Assembly: GCF_028206795.1 (NCBI RefSeq)
Contig: NZ_JAQLFJ010000009.1
Span: 42,876 to 106,875, forward strand
Length of the DNA stretch: 64,000 nt
Reading direction: 5' to 3'
From: Collinsella aerofaciens
GTDB lineage: Bacteria; Actinomycetota; Coriobacteriia; Coriobacteriales; Coriobacteriaceae
Shown: positions 43,147-52,217 of the stretch, in pieces
How the letters are laid out: each line of letters starts with the position of its first letter
Numbering within the stretch: position 1 is the first letter of the stretch
Position numbers and translations under genes: made by a program
Notes under the pieces: generated by a model
What the model saw: only the letters and a program-made list of their open reading frames with translations
Database searches by the model: none
What the model was told of the DNA's origin: nothing

Positions 43147-45795
43147 ATGGTGAAAAAGTCACCGGAAAACACTACTCCCGCAATTGTGGACAACGTAGAG
43201 GCGCTTGAGGCTAAGCTCGCTCAGATGCGAGAGGCCCAGGCGCTTTTTGCTACGTACACGCAGGAGCAGGTCGACAAGATCTTCTATGAGGCCGCCATGG
43301 CCGCCAACAAGGCTCGTATCCCGTTGGCGAAGATGGCCATCGAGGAGACCGGCCGCGGCGTTCTTGAGGACAAGGTCATCAAGAACCACTACGCCGCAGA
43401 GTACATCTACAACGCTTACAAGAACACCAAGACCTGTGGTGTCCTGGAGCGCGACGAGGCTTATGGCATCACCAAGATCGCCGAGCCCATCGGTATCGTG
43501 GGCGCCGTCATCCCGACGACCAACCCCACCTCCACTGCGATCTTCAAGACGCTGATCAGCCTGAAGACCCGCAACGCCATCATCATCTCCCCGCACCCGG
43601 CTGCCGCCAAGTGCACCATCGCCGCCGCCAAGCTCGTGCTTGACGCCGCCGTCAAGGCCGGCGCCCCCGAGGGTATCATCGGCTGGGTCGATGTCCCCTC
43701 CATCGAGCTGACCAACATGGTCATGCGCGACGTCGACATCATCCTCGCCACCGGTGGCCCGGGCATGGTCAAGGCCGCCTACTCCTCGGGCAAGCCCGCC
43801 CTGGGCGTTGGCGCCGGTAACACCCCGGTCGTCATCGACGACACCGCCGACGTGCTGCTCGCCGTCAACTCCATCATCCACTCCAAGACCTTCGACAACG
43901 GCATGATCTGCGCTTCCGAGCAGTCCGTGACCGTCATCGACACCATCTATGACCAGGTTAAGGCCGAGTTCCAGAAGCGCGGCTGCTATTTCGTCAAGCA
44001 GGGTGCCGAGATGGAGGCCCTGCGTGCCGCCATGTTCAAGAACGGCGCCCTCGATCACCGCATTCCCGGCATGGCTGCCGCCAAGATCGCCGAGCTCGCC
44101 GGCATCGAGGTTCCCGCCAAGACCAAGATCCTGATCGCCGAGGTCACCTCCACCGACCCCGCCAAGGAAGAGTTCTCCCACGAGAAGCTCTCCCCGGTCC
44201 TGGCCATGTATCACGCCAAGGACTTCCAGGAGGCCGTCGACAAGGCCGAGCACCTGGTGCTCGCCGGTGGCCCGGGCCACACCGCCTCTCTGTACGTGCA
44301 CCCCGCCCAGGCCGAGAAGATCAGTCTGTTCGAGCACGTCATGAAGGCCTGCCGTATCGTCATCAACACCCCGTCCTCGCACGGCGGCATCGGTGATCTG
44401 TACAACTTTGGCATGAAGCCGTCTCTGACCCTGGGCTGCGGCTCCTGGGGCGGCAACTCCGTCTCCGAGAACGTTGGGGTGAAGCACTTGATCAACGTTA
44501 AGACTGTGGCCGAGCGCCGTGAGAACATGCTGTGGTTCCGCGCTCCCGAGAAGGTCTACTTCAAGAAGGGTTCCACGCCCGTCGCTCTCGACGAGCTCGG
44601 TACCGTCATGGGCAAGAAGCGCGCCTTCATCGTCACCGACCAGTTCCTCTTCAAGAATGGCAACACCCGCGCCATCGAGGCCAAGCTCGACGAGATGGGC
44701 ATCGCCCACGACTGCTTCTACGACGTCGAGCCCGATCCGTCGCTGCAGTGCGCACGTCGCGGCGCCAAGCAGATGGCTCTCTTTGAGCCGGACGTCATCA
44801 TCGCCGTCGGCGGTGGCTCCGCTATGGACGCCGGCAAGATCATGTGGATGATGTACGAGCACCCCGAGTGCAAGTTTGAGGACATGGCCATGGACTTCAT
44901 GGACATCCGCAAGCGTATCTTCACTTTCCCCGAGATGGGCAAGAAGGCCTACTTCGTCGCCGTCCCGACCTCTTCGGGTACCGGCTCCGAGTGCACGCCG
45001 TTCGCCATCATCACCGACAAGGAGACCGGCATCAAGTGGCCGCTCGCCGACTACGCGCTGCTCCCCAACATGGCTATCGTCGACGCCGACAACTGTATGA
45101 CCGCCCCGCGCGGCCTGACCGCTGCCTCCGGCATCGACGTCATGACCCACGCCATCGAGTCCTACGTCTCCATCATGGCTTCCGACTACACCAAGGGCCT
45201 CTCCGAGCGCGCTGCTAAGCTCGTCTTCGAGAACCTGCCCTCCAGCTTCACGAACGGCGCCAAGGACCCGCACGCCCGCGAGGAGATGCACAACGCCTCC
45301 TGCATGGCCGGCATGGCCTTCGCCAACGCCTTCCTGGGCCTCAACCACTCCATGGCTCACAAGCTCGGCGCCTTCCATCACCTGCCCCACGGCCTCGCCA
45401 ACGCCGTCATCCTGACCCGCGTTATGCGCTACAACGCCGCTGAGGCTCCCGTCAAGATGGGCACGTTCTCCCAGTATCCTTACCCCAACGCGCTGCACAA
45501 CTACGCCGAGATGGCCAAGTACTGCGGCATCGAGGGCAAGGACGACAAGGAGGTCTTCGAGAACTTCATCACGAAGCTCGAGGAGCTCAAGGACTTCATC
45601 GGTGTCAAGAAGACCATCGCCGACTACGGTGTTGACGAGCAGTACTTCCTCGACACCCTCGACGAGATGACCGAGCAGGCATTCAACGACCAGTGCACCG
45701 GCGCTAACCCGCGCTACCCGCTCATGAGCGAGATCAAGGAGCTCTACCTGGACGCCTACTACGGCCGCGAGCCTCAGGACTACGCCGTCTGCTAG
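43147..45795 (+). CDS. adhE: Bifunctional acetaldehyde-CoA/alcohol dehydrogenase AdhE
   Basis: Two-step reduction of acetyl-CoA to ethanol that regenerates NAD in fermentation. N-terminal aldehyde dehydrogenase (about 1-440) with the catalytic Cys in GMICASEQS (about residue 257) and VGAGNTPV; C-terminal iron-dependent alcohol dehydrogenase (about 470-875) with GGGSAMDAGK and metal ligands in GLNHSMAHKLGAFHHLPHG. 882 residues, the normal length for the spirosome-forming enzyme. AAGGAG lies seven bases before the ATG. Codon use is strongly biased to C-ending codons with few rare codons, suggesting high expression. Tandem LacI-type operators upstream suggest control by sugar or carbon supply; no Rex site was found. 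Confidence 0.97.
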   Translation: MVKKSPENTTPAIVDNVEALEAKLAQMREAQALFATYTQEQVDKIFYEAAMAANKARIPLAKMAIEETGRGVLEDKVIKNHYAAEYIYNAYKNTKTCGVLERDEAYGITKIAEPIGIVGAVIPTTNPTSTAIFKTLISLKTRNAIIISPHPAAAKCTIAAAKLVLDAAVKAGAPEGIIGWVDVPSIELTNMVMRDVDIILATGGPGMVKAAYSSGKPALGVGAGNTPVVIDDTADVLLAVNSIIHSKTFDNGMICASEQSVTVIDTIYDQVKAEFQKRGCYFVKQGAEMEALRAAMFKNGALDHRIPGMAAAKIAELAGIEVPAKTKILIAEVTSTDPAKEEFSHEKLSPVLAMYHAKDFQEAVDKAEHLVLAGGPGHTASLYVHPAQAEKISLFEHVMKACRIVINTPSSHGGIGDLYNFGMKPSLTLGCGSWGGNSVSENVGVKHLINVKTVAERRENMLWFRAPEKVYFKKGSTPVALDELGTVMGKKRAFIVTDQFLFKNGNTRAIEAKLDEMGIAHDCFYDVEPDPSLQCARRGAKQMALFEPDVIIAVGGGSAMDAGKIMWMMYEHPECKFEDMAMDFMDIRKRIFTFPEMGKKAYFVAVPTSSGTGSECTPFAIITDKETGIKWPLADYALLPNMAIVDADNCMTAPRGLTAASGIDVMTHAIESYVSIMASDYTKGLSERAAKLVFENLPSSFTNGAKDPHAREEMHNASCMAGMAFANAFLGLNHSMAHKLGAFHHLPHGLANAVILTRVMRYNAAEAPVKMGTFSQYPYPNALHNYAEMAKYCGIEGKDDKEVFENFITKLEELKDFIGVKKTIADYGVDEQYFLDTLDEMTEQAFNDQCTGANPRYPLMSEIKELYLDAYYGREPQDYAVC

Positions 45796-45812
45796 TTTTA
45801 GCACGGTTTTTA

Positions 45813-45851
45813 ACGGCGGGGGTGCACGGGTGTTTCACACACCCCCGCCGT
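45813..45851 (+). terminator. Hairpin after adhE
   Basis: Perfect 12 bp stem ACGGCGGGGGTG/CACCCCCGCCGT with a 15-base loop, but only CGCTTCTAT after it. Probably a partial terminator, letting some transcripts reach the next gene. Confidence 0.6.
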
Positions 45852-45883
45852 CGCTTCTATCGCATCGTTGAAAGGATGCAACC

Positions 45884-46648
45884 ATGCTGCTACCCGATTC
45901 CAAGACCGAGCTCGTCCGCCGTGGCAACAAGGTCGTTTACGACCTGGGCGACAAGATTGTCAAGGTCTTTAACGAGACCAAGCCTGTCTCCGACGTGTTC
46001 AACGAGGCTTTGAATCTTGCCCGCATCAATGAGTGCGGCATCCGCAGCCCCAAGGCTCTCGAGGTTTCCCAGCTCGAGAACGCCAACGGCTGGGCGCTCG
46101 TGACCGAGAAGGTTCCGGGCACCACCCTTGCCGAGAAGATGACTGCCGAGCCCCAGCGCTTTGGTGAGTATCTCGAGATGTTCGTCGACCTCCAAATCGA
46201 GATCCACGGCTACACCTCCCCGCTGCTCAACCGTCAGCGCGACAAGTTCGCCCGCATGATCGACAGCCTTGATCAGCTCAATGCCACCACGCGCTACAAC
46301 CTTCAGGAGCGTCTGGACGGCATGACCAAGGAGTTCAAGGTCTGCCACGGCGACTTCAACCCCTCCAACGTCATCGTCGGCGACGACGGCCAGCTCTATG
46401 TGTGCGACTGGGCACACGCCACTCAGGGCTCCCCTGCTGCCGACGTTGCCACCACCTACCTGCTCTTCGCCCTCAACAGCAAGGATCAGGCCGAGGCCTA
46501 CCTGGAGCTCTACTGCGACCGCGCCGACATGCCCATGCAGGTCGTGCGTCAGTGGACGAGCATCGTCGCCGCTTCCGAGCTCGCTCGTAAGCGCAACGTG
46601 AACGATGAGTTCCTGAAGAACTGGATCGACGTCGTCGATTATCAGTAA
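45884..46648 (+). CDS. Small phosphotransferase of the APH/choline-kinase fold
   Basis: 254 residues. Catalytic loop CHGDFNPSNVIV (about residues 150-161, Brenner motif HxDxxxxN) and metal-binding CDWAHA (about 173). N-terminal kinase lobe with VVYDLGDKIVKVF and a glutamate-bearing ALVTEKVPG hinge. Such proteins phosphorylate small molecules; this one is too divergent to name a substrate, and resistance should not be assumed. It lies 88 bp behind adhE in the same direction, after a hairpin, with AAAGGA before its ATG, and ends at a strong terminator. Confidence 0.85.
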   Translation: MLLPDSKTELVRRGNKVVYDLGDKIVKVFNETKPVSDVFNEALNLARINECGIRSPKALEVSQLENANGWALVTEKVPGTTLAEKMTAEPQRFGEYLEMFVDLQIEIHGYTSPLLNRQRDKFARMIDSLDQLNATTRYNLQERLDGMTKEFKVCHGDFNPSNVIVGDDGQLYVCDWAHATQGSPAADVATTYLLFALNSKDQAEAYLELYCDRADMPMQVVRQWTSIVAASELARKRNVNDEFLKNWIDVVDYQ

Positions 46649-46683
46649 TATCTGAGCGATTTATTTCGCATCGGAGGCACAAG

Positions 46684-46717
46684 AAAACCCCGCAGCTCAT
46701 ATGGGCTGTGGGGTTTT
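46684..46717 (+). terminator. Terminator after the phosphotransferase gene
   Basis: 13 bp stem AAAACCCCGCAGC/GCTGTGGGGTTTT with one wobble or mismatch, then TTTTCCTTT. Faces the proS terminator from the other strand. Confidence 0.9.
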
Positions 46718-46753
46718 CCTTTACCCATCGAGTTTATTCACGCAACAAAATAG

Positions 46754-46792
46754 ACTGCTCCGCATCTCTTCCTAAGAGAGATACGGAGCAGT
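46754..46792 (-). terminator. Terminator after proS
   Basis: 16 bp stem (ACTGCTCCG and ATCTCT arms, one mismatch) with a seven-base loop; TATTTTG follows on the minus strand. Together with the previous hairpin it separates convergent transcripts. Confidence 0.85.
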
Positions 46793-46824
46793 CCCGCAAT
46801 TACATCTAATAGCAGAAACGTCGA

Positions 46825-48546
46825 TTAACGGCGGGCCGCCTTAACAAGCTCGGCAACCTTGGCGACGACCTCGTCAATCGCCACGTCCTCGCGCTCGCCC
46901 GTGGCACGGTCCTTGAGCTCAACGGTGCCATTCTTAAGGCCACGCTTGCCAAGCACCACCTGATACGGGAATCCCATAAGGTCGTTATCGGCAAACTTAA
47001 AGCCGGGACGCTCGTCACGGTCGTCGACGACGACCTCGATACCCTCGGCGCACAAGCCCTCGACGATTTGGTCGCAGACGGTTGCGCACTCCTCCTTCTT
47101 GGGATCGAGCGGAATCACAGCGACCTCGTACGGGGCAACGGAAACCGGCCAGACGATACCGTGCTCGTCGTTGTGCTGCTCCACGACGGCAGCAAGCGAG
47201 CGGGACACGCCCACGCCGTAGCAACCCATGATAAGCGGCTTCTCCTTGCCGTCCTCGTCCATAAAGGTGGCGCCCATGGCCTCGGAATACTTGGTACCCA
47301 GCTGGAAGACCTGCGAGACCTCGATGCCGCGAGCAGCAGAGAGCGGCTTGCCGCAGTGCGGGCAGGGATCGCCGGCAACGACGGTGACCAGATCTGCCCA
47401 CTCATCGACGGTAAAGTCGCGCTCGGGGCAGGCACCGGTAAAGTGATAATCGACCTCGTTGGCACCGCAGGCCCACTGCTTGGACTCGCGCAGGCTCTCG
47501 TCGCACACCAGACGGATGCCCTCGGGCAAGTTAACCGGTCCGATAAAGCCCTTGTGCAGACCGTAGGTCTGAAGCTCCTCGTCCGTCATCATGCGATAAC
47601 CCTTGCCAAAGACATGCTCGGCCTTGCAGTCGTTGAGCTCATGATCGCCCGGGACGATGGCCACGACGGGCTTGCCCTCGGCATCGATGAGCGCCAGGGA
47701 CTTGCGCGTGCCGTTCTCGGGGAACCCAAAGAACTTAGCAACGGCCTCAATGGTGCCCATGCCCGGAGTCTCGACCTTGGTAAGCGTACCGTCACCGGGA
47801 CCCTCAGTCACGACGACCTTGGTGTTTGCAGCCTCATCATCGGCGGCAAAACCGCAGTCATCGCAATAGACGAGAGAAGCCTCGCCGGCGTCGGCCAAAG
47901 CCATGTACTCGACGGAGGTATCGCCACCGATCTCGCCGGAGTCGGCAACGACGGGCAAGGCCTTGATGTAGCAGCGCTCGCAAATGTTAGCGTAGGCCTG
48001 CTTCATCTTGTCATACTCCTCCTGCAAGCTCTCCTGCGTGGCGGAGAAGCTGTAGGCATCCTTCATGATGAACTCGCGACCGCGCATCAGGCCAAAACGG
48101 GGACGGAACTCGTCGCGGAACTTATCCTGGATGTGATAGAGGTTCACTGGCAGCTGCTTATAGGAGCGCAGCTCGTTGCGCACCAGGGCCGTGACGGTCT
48201 CCTCGTGCGTGGGGCCCAGCACGAACTCGCGACCATGACGGTCGTCAAAGCGCACAAGCTCCTTGCCATAGGCATCGATACGGCCGGACTCACGCCACAA
48301 CTCGGCGTCGACCATAATGGGCATCATAAGCTCCTGGGCGCCGGCAGCGTCCATCTCGTCGCGCACGATGTTCTCAATCTTGCGGATCGAGCGCCAAGCA
48401 AGCGGCAGGTAGGAATACAGACCGGCGGCCTCCTTGCGGATCATGCCGGCACGGAGCAGCAGGCGGTGGCTGGCGAGCTCAGCGTCCGCCGGATCCTCTT
48501 TAAGCGTCGGCGCATAGAGCTTAGACATATACATTGCTCGGGTCAT
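46825..48546 (-). CDS. proS: Prolyl-tRNA synthetase
   Basis: Class II synthetase of the bacterial (ProRS-I) type with an INS editing domain. Motif 1 in the N-terminal part (GLYSYLPLAWRSIRKIE), motif 2 FRDEFRPRFGLMRGREFIMKD split around residue 140, the INS editing region (about 225-385), motif 3 GCYGVGVSRSLAA, and an anticodon-binding domain at the end. 573 residues. ATG at 48546, preceded by GAGGAG at the end of ispG; M5 and M7 are weaker alternatives. Last gene of the pyrH-to-proS operon. Confidence 0.96.
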   Translation of the reverse strand: MTRAMYMSKLYAPTLKEDPADAELASHRLLLRAGMIRKEAAGLYSYLPLAWRSIRKIENIVRDEMDAAGAQELMMPIMVDAELWRESGRIDAYGKELVRFDDRHGREFVLGPTHEETVTALVRNELRSYKQLPVNLYHIQDKFRDEFRPRFGLMRGREFIMKDAYSFSATQESLQEEYDKMKQAYANICERCYIKALPVVADSGEIGGDTSVEYMALADAGEASLVYCDDCGFAADDEAANTKVVVTEGPGDGTLTKVETPGMGTIEAVAKFFGFPENGTRKSLALIDAEGKPVVAIVPGDHELNDCKAEHVFGKGYRMMTDEELQTYGLHKGFIGPVNLPEGIRLVCDESLRESKQWACGANEVDYHFTGACPERDFTVDEWADLVTVVAGDPCPHCGKPLSAARGIEVSQVFQLGTKYSEAMGATFMDEDGKEKPLIMGCYGVGVSRSLAAVVEQHNDEHGIVWPVSVAPYEVAVIPLDPKKEECATVCDQIVEGLCAEGIEVVVDDRDERPGFKFADNDLMGFPYQVVLGKRGLKNGTVELKDRATGEREDVAIDEVVAKVAELVKAARR

Positions 48547-49629
48547 TTATTTCTCCTCAATAAGCTTGTCGACCTCTGCCATAAGCGCGTCGACAATTTG
48601 GTCCTCAGCTACTTTACCAATGATCTGGCCATGCGAAAAGAGCAAGGCCTGACCACGTCCGCAAGCAACGCCCAGGTCGGCATCAGAAGCCTCACCGGGG
48701 CCATTAACGGCACATCCCATGACGGCAATCGAAAGCGGCGCGGAATAGTTCTTAAGCCGCTCGGTGACCTCCTCGGCGATGGGAATGAGGTTAACCTGGC
48801 AGCGGGCGCACGTGGGGCACGAGACAATCTCGGGACCACGGCGACGCAGGCCCAGCGACTGTAGAATTCCCCAGGCGACCGGCGGCTCCTCAACCGGATC
48901 GGCCGTGAGCGACACACGCATGGTGTCGCCGATGCCTTCGGAAAGCAAGATACCCAAGCCTACAGAGCTCTTGATGGTGCCCTGAAGCTTGGTCCCCGCC
49001 TCCGTCACGCCCAGGTGAAGCGGAACGTGGGGAATCTCACGTGACAGGGCTCGATAGGTATCGAGCGTCGTTTGCACGCTATGGGCCTTGGCCGAAAGCA
49101 CAATGCTCGTAAAGCCGCGATCCTCAAAGTGCTTGACGAAGCGCTCGCTCGACATCACGAGCTTTTCGGGCTGCGTGAGGTCGTCGCGCTCGGCAATATC
49201 TTGCTCAAGCGAGCCCGCGTTCACGCCAATGCGAATCGCACAGCCCGCGGCACCCGCAGCATCGATCACCGCGTCAACCTTGGCCCAATCGCCGATATTG
49301 CCGGGATTGATGCGCAGCTTGGCGGCACCGGCCTCAACGGCACCAATGGCGAGCTTATGGTTAAAGTGGATATCGGCGACAATCGGCACCGGAGACTCGG
49401 CACAGATGGTGCGGAAGCCCTCAAGCGCGGCCTCGGAGGGCACGCTCACGCGCACGATATCGCAGCCAGCCTGCGCCAACGCGCACACTTGCGCAAGCGT
49501 TGCCTGGGCATCAGCGGTATCGGTGCAGGTCATAGATTGGACCACCACCGGCGCGCCGCCACCGATCTGCACGCCGCCCACATGCACGGGGCGCGTCAGC
49601 TCGCGAGGCAAAGGATGGGATAAAGACAA
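48547..49629 (-). CDS. ispG: 4-hydroxy-3-methylbut-2-enyl-diphosphate synthase
   Basis: 4Fe-4S enzyme of the MEP isoprenoid pathway. TIM-barrel half with VVVQSMTCTDTAD and VADIHFNHKLA, then the cluster domain with ligands in SCPTCARC (two Cys of the 4Fe-4S site) and MGCAVNGPGEA. About 360 residues. The frame is open to 49716, but inside rseP. TTG at 49629 has GGGGAG eight bases upstream; GTG at 49638 stands too close to it. Follows rseP by 13 bp. With dxr and uppS it supplies C55 lipid. Confidence 0.94.
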   Translation of the reverse strand: MSLSHPLPRELTRPVHVGGVQIGGGAPVVVQSMTCTDTADAQATLAQVCALAQAGCDIVRVSVPSEAALEGFRTICAESPVPIVADIHFNHKLAIGAVEAGAAKLRINPGNIGDWAKVDAVIDAAGAAGCAIRIGVNAGSLEQDIAERDDLTQPEKLVMSSERFVKHFEDRGFTSIVLSAKAHSVQTTLDTYRALSREIPHVPLHLGVTEAGTKLQGTIKSSVGLGILLSEGIGDTMRVSLTADPVEEPPVAWGILQSLGLRRRGPEIVSCPTCARCQVNLIPIAEEVTERLKNYSAPLSIAVMGCAVNGPGEASDADLGVACGRGQALLFSHGQIIGKVAEDQIVDALMAEVDKLIEEK

Positions 49630-49642
49630 TCCAAACACTCCC

Positions 49643-51004
49643 CTACAAAATAAATCGAAGGATGTCGGAACGAAGCATATAGACAAACAGCAGCGCAAAG
49701 AGCGCGATGCCCACATAGCTCACAATCGTCTGGACCTTGAGCGGAAGCTCGCGGCCCGCAATCTTCTGAATGATCTCGATGACTAGCTTGCCGCCATCGA
49801 GTGGCGGGATGGGCAGCAGGTTCATAAAGCCAAGCGAGAATGAAATGAGGGCGGCAAACGAAAGGAACGTGGCAGGGCCGGCAGCAGCAGCCTGTGAGGA
49901 CATAACGCTAATACCCACGATCGAAGAGGACTGATCGAGAATCTCCATCGTATGCTGCGGCTGGAGCAGGCGCATCACGCCCTCCGCTGTCTGCACGACA
50001 TAGGAGAACGACAGGCGAGCCGACGTGATGGGGTCTAAACGGACCACCTGCGTAGAGGCATACACACCTAGGCGATCGTCCTCTTTGAGCGCAACCGTGG
50101 TCGAATGCTGCTTGCCGTCACGCTCGTACTCAATGGCGATATCGTCCTTACCGGCAGCCTTGCCGATGGCATCGTAAACGTCCATCCAGGTAGAGCACGA
50201 TACTCCGTCGACCGAAAGAATCGCGTCGCCGCCCTCGATTCCCGCCGAGGCGGCAATCGAGCCTTCGTCAACCTGGCCAATCACATTGGTATCCACCGGC
50301 ACGGTGACACCTGCGATGGAATAGATGCTCATAAGGAGCAAAAAACCCGTCAGGATATTGACGATAATGCCCGCAAGCAGCATAAAGGCACGCTTGACAA
50401 AGCCCTGGCCCAAATAGGTGTGCGAGCGCTCGCGCGCAAGGAATTCGGCCTCGTCGCACGGCAGTTCCCATACATCGCCCTCGGCAGTCGCATGCCCGCG
50501 ATCGAACCGACGGCCGTCAAAGGTGGTATAACCCGCCGCGTCACGCGGCAGAGTCTGGTACTTGGTGGGATAGTAGCTGGGCGAAGGCTTTTCCCCTTCT
50601 TCATACCAGGGAGCGATAGAGCCCCAGCCCAACAGCAAAGCACAGGCCTCGAGCACATCCTCCTCGGACAGCTCGAGCTCGACGGCAAGATCGGCCACCG
50701 TCACCCGGCCGTGGCGATAGATGGCCGCGAGCACGCGATCGGCACACGAGACGTCGGTCGGATCCATACCGCAGATGGCAGCGTAGCCACCCAGCAGCAG
50801 CGGGGTCACGCCAAACTTGGTTCCAATGCGACGCGACGTGTAATGGATGTCAAAGCGGCACGGCAGACCCAAAAAGAACTCGGTCACACGGACGCCGCAG
50901 GCACGCGCCGCCAAAAAGTGGCCGCCCTCGTGCAAAAACACGAGGACGGAAAGCATCAGCAGGCCCCAAAAGACCGATGAGAGAACGCTCAGAACAGTAT
51001 CCAT
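49643..51004 (-). CDS. rseP: Site-2 protease (RseP/RIP family) with inserted winged-helix-like segment
   Basis: Intramembrane zinc metalloprotease. First helix with zinc motif HEGGH at residues 25-29; a PDZ domain (about 240-315); last helices with NLLPIPPLDGGK, which carries the third ligand. Between residues about 85 and 185 there is an extra stretch. Its first half (DRVLAAIYRHGRVTVADLAVELELSEEDVLEAC) reads as a winged helix-turn-helix, followed by a Tyr/Pro-rich linker. Usual RIP proteins have only a short loop here. ATG at 51004 or TTG at 51019 are possible starts; AAGGA is adjacent to the TTG and 15 bases from the ATG, so the start is uncertain. Position between dxr and ispG is standard. 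Confidence 0.92.
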   Translation of the reverse strand: MDTVLSVLSSVFWGLLMLSVLVFLHEGGHFLAARACGVRVTEFFLGLPCRFDIHYTSRRIGTKFGVTPLLLGGYAAICGMDPTDVSCADRVLAAIYRHGRVTVADLAVELELSEEDVLEACALLLGWGSIAPWYEEGEKPSPSYYPTKYQTLPRDAAGYTTFDGRRFDRGHATAEGDVWELPCDEAEFLARERSHTYLGQGFVKRAFMLLAGIIVNILTGFLLLMSIYSIAGVTVPVDTNVIGQVDEGSIAASAGIEGGDAILSVDGVSCSTWMDVYDAIGKAAGKDDIAIEYERDGKQHSTTVALKEDDRLGVYASTQVVRLDPITSARLSFSYVVQTAEGVMRLLQPQHTMEILDQSSSIVGISVMSSQAAAAGPATFLSFAALISFSLGFMNLLPIPPLDGGKLVIEIIQKIAGRELPLKVQTIVSYVGIALFALLFVYMLRSDILRFIL

Positions 51005-51029
51005 AAAACGAAAAAGCAATCCTTATGGG

Positions 51030-52217
51030 TTAGGAACGGGTTGCGGCGAGCACCTGCGCAGCCTTTTCACGCGCCCACGCATCGGTGTCGCGAAGCTGCT
51101 CAAACGAATCGACCACCTGCATATCGTGGGCGTCCATGCAGGATTCCACAATGCGATCGATATCGGTAAAGCTGCAGCCATCGTGCAGGAAGGCATCGAC
51201 GGCGACCTCGTTGGCGGAATTGAGCACGCACGGCATGGTGCCACCCGTCTTGCCGGCACGCTCGGCCAGTGCCAGACAGCGGAAGGTATCCATGTCGGCA
51301 GCATCAAACGTGAGCTGCCCCAGCTCGCGGAAATCGATACGAGGCGCCGGAGTATCCCAACGCTCGGGATACGAGAACGCGAACTGGATGGGAATACGCA
51401 TGTCGGATGCACCGAGATGCGCCATCACGGAGCCGTCGGCGAACTCGACCATAGAGTGAATCTTGGACTGACGCTGCACGACCACGTTAATGAAATCGAG
51501 GTCGCAGTTAAACAGATGCATGGCCTCAATGCGCTCCAGGCCCTTGTTCATGAGGGTGGCGGAGTCAATGGTAATCTTGGCACCCATGGCCCACGTGGGA
51601 TGCGCGAGGGCATCGGCACGCGTCACGCGATCGAGCTCGTCGCGCGTGCGGCCAAAGAACGGACCGCCCGAGCAGGTGAGCCAAATGCAGTGGGCCTCGC
51701 GCGGGTTCTCCCCCAGATAGCACTGGTAGATGGCGGAATGCTCAGAGTCGACCGGAATAAGCTGGCCCGGTTGTGCCAACGGCATAAGCAAGTCGCCACC
51801 GACGACGAGGGACTCCTTGTTGGCAAGGGCAAGGCGCTTATTCGAGGTCAAGGCCGCATGGCTCGCCTCGAGACCGGCGGCGCCCACAATAGCGACAAGC
51901 ACGCAGTCGACATCGTCGCGACGCGCGAGCTCGCAAACCGCCTGCGCGCCAACGCCGAGCTTCGTTCCCTCGGGCAACTCCTGCAGCACAGCGTCATCGC
52001 CATGATCGACATCGGCCACGGCAACCGCCGGAACCGAGAACTCGCGGGCAGCGGCAACGAGCTCGGAGGTACTGGAGTTAACGGACAGCGCCGTCACCTG
52101 CAGGCGATCGGCATGCTGGCGGCACACATCGAGCGCCTGGGTGCCGATAGAGCCTGTACAGCCCAGGATGGCAACGCGAAGGCGTCCATCGGGGCCATAC
52201 GTCGTCTGGAAGGACAT
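51030..52217 (-). CDS. dxr: 1-deoxy-D-xylulose 5-phosphate reductoisomerase
   Basis: First committed step of the MEP pathway, NADPH- and metal-dependent. Rossmann motif LGCTGSIGTQAL near residue 18, substrate/metal region VDSEHSAIYQC (about 150), LTCSGGPFFG, and MGAKITIDSATLMNKGLE. 395 residues. The ATG at 52217 overlaps the cdsA stop by one base. Confidence 0.96.
   Translation of the reverse strand: MSFQTTYGPDGRLRVAILGCTGSIGTQALDVCRQHADRLQVTALSVNSSTSELVAAAREFSVPAVAVADVDHGDDAVLQELPEGTKLGVGAQAVCELARRDDVDCVLVAIVGAAGLEASHAALTSNKRLALANKESLVVGGDLLMPLAQPGQLIPVDSEHSAIYQCYLGENPREAHCIWLTCSGGPFFGRTRDELDRVTRADALAHPTWAMGAKITIDSATLMNKGLERIEAMHLFNCDLDFINVVVQRQSKIHSMVEFADGSVMAHLGASDMRIPIQFAFSYPERWDTPAPRIDFRELGQLTFDAADMDTFRCLALAERAGKTGGTMPCVLNSANEVAVDAFLHDGCSFTDIDRIVESCMDAHDMQVVDSFEQLRDTDAWAREKAAQVLAATRS

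Noticed and set aside
43159..45804. 881-codon minus-strand frame opposite adhE
   Set aside because: Antisense shadow of adhE; strong third-position C bias removes stops on the opposite strand.
45884..46648. Aminoglycoside resistance gene
   Set aside because: The APH fold is shared by many kinases; motifs do not point to a known resistance group, and the gene has the base composition of its surroundings.
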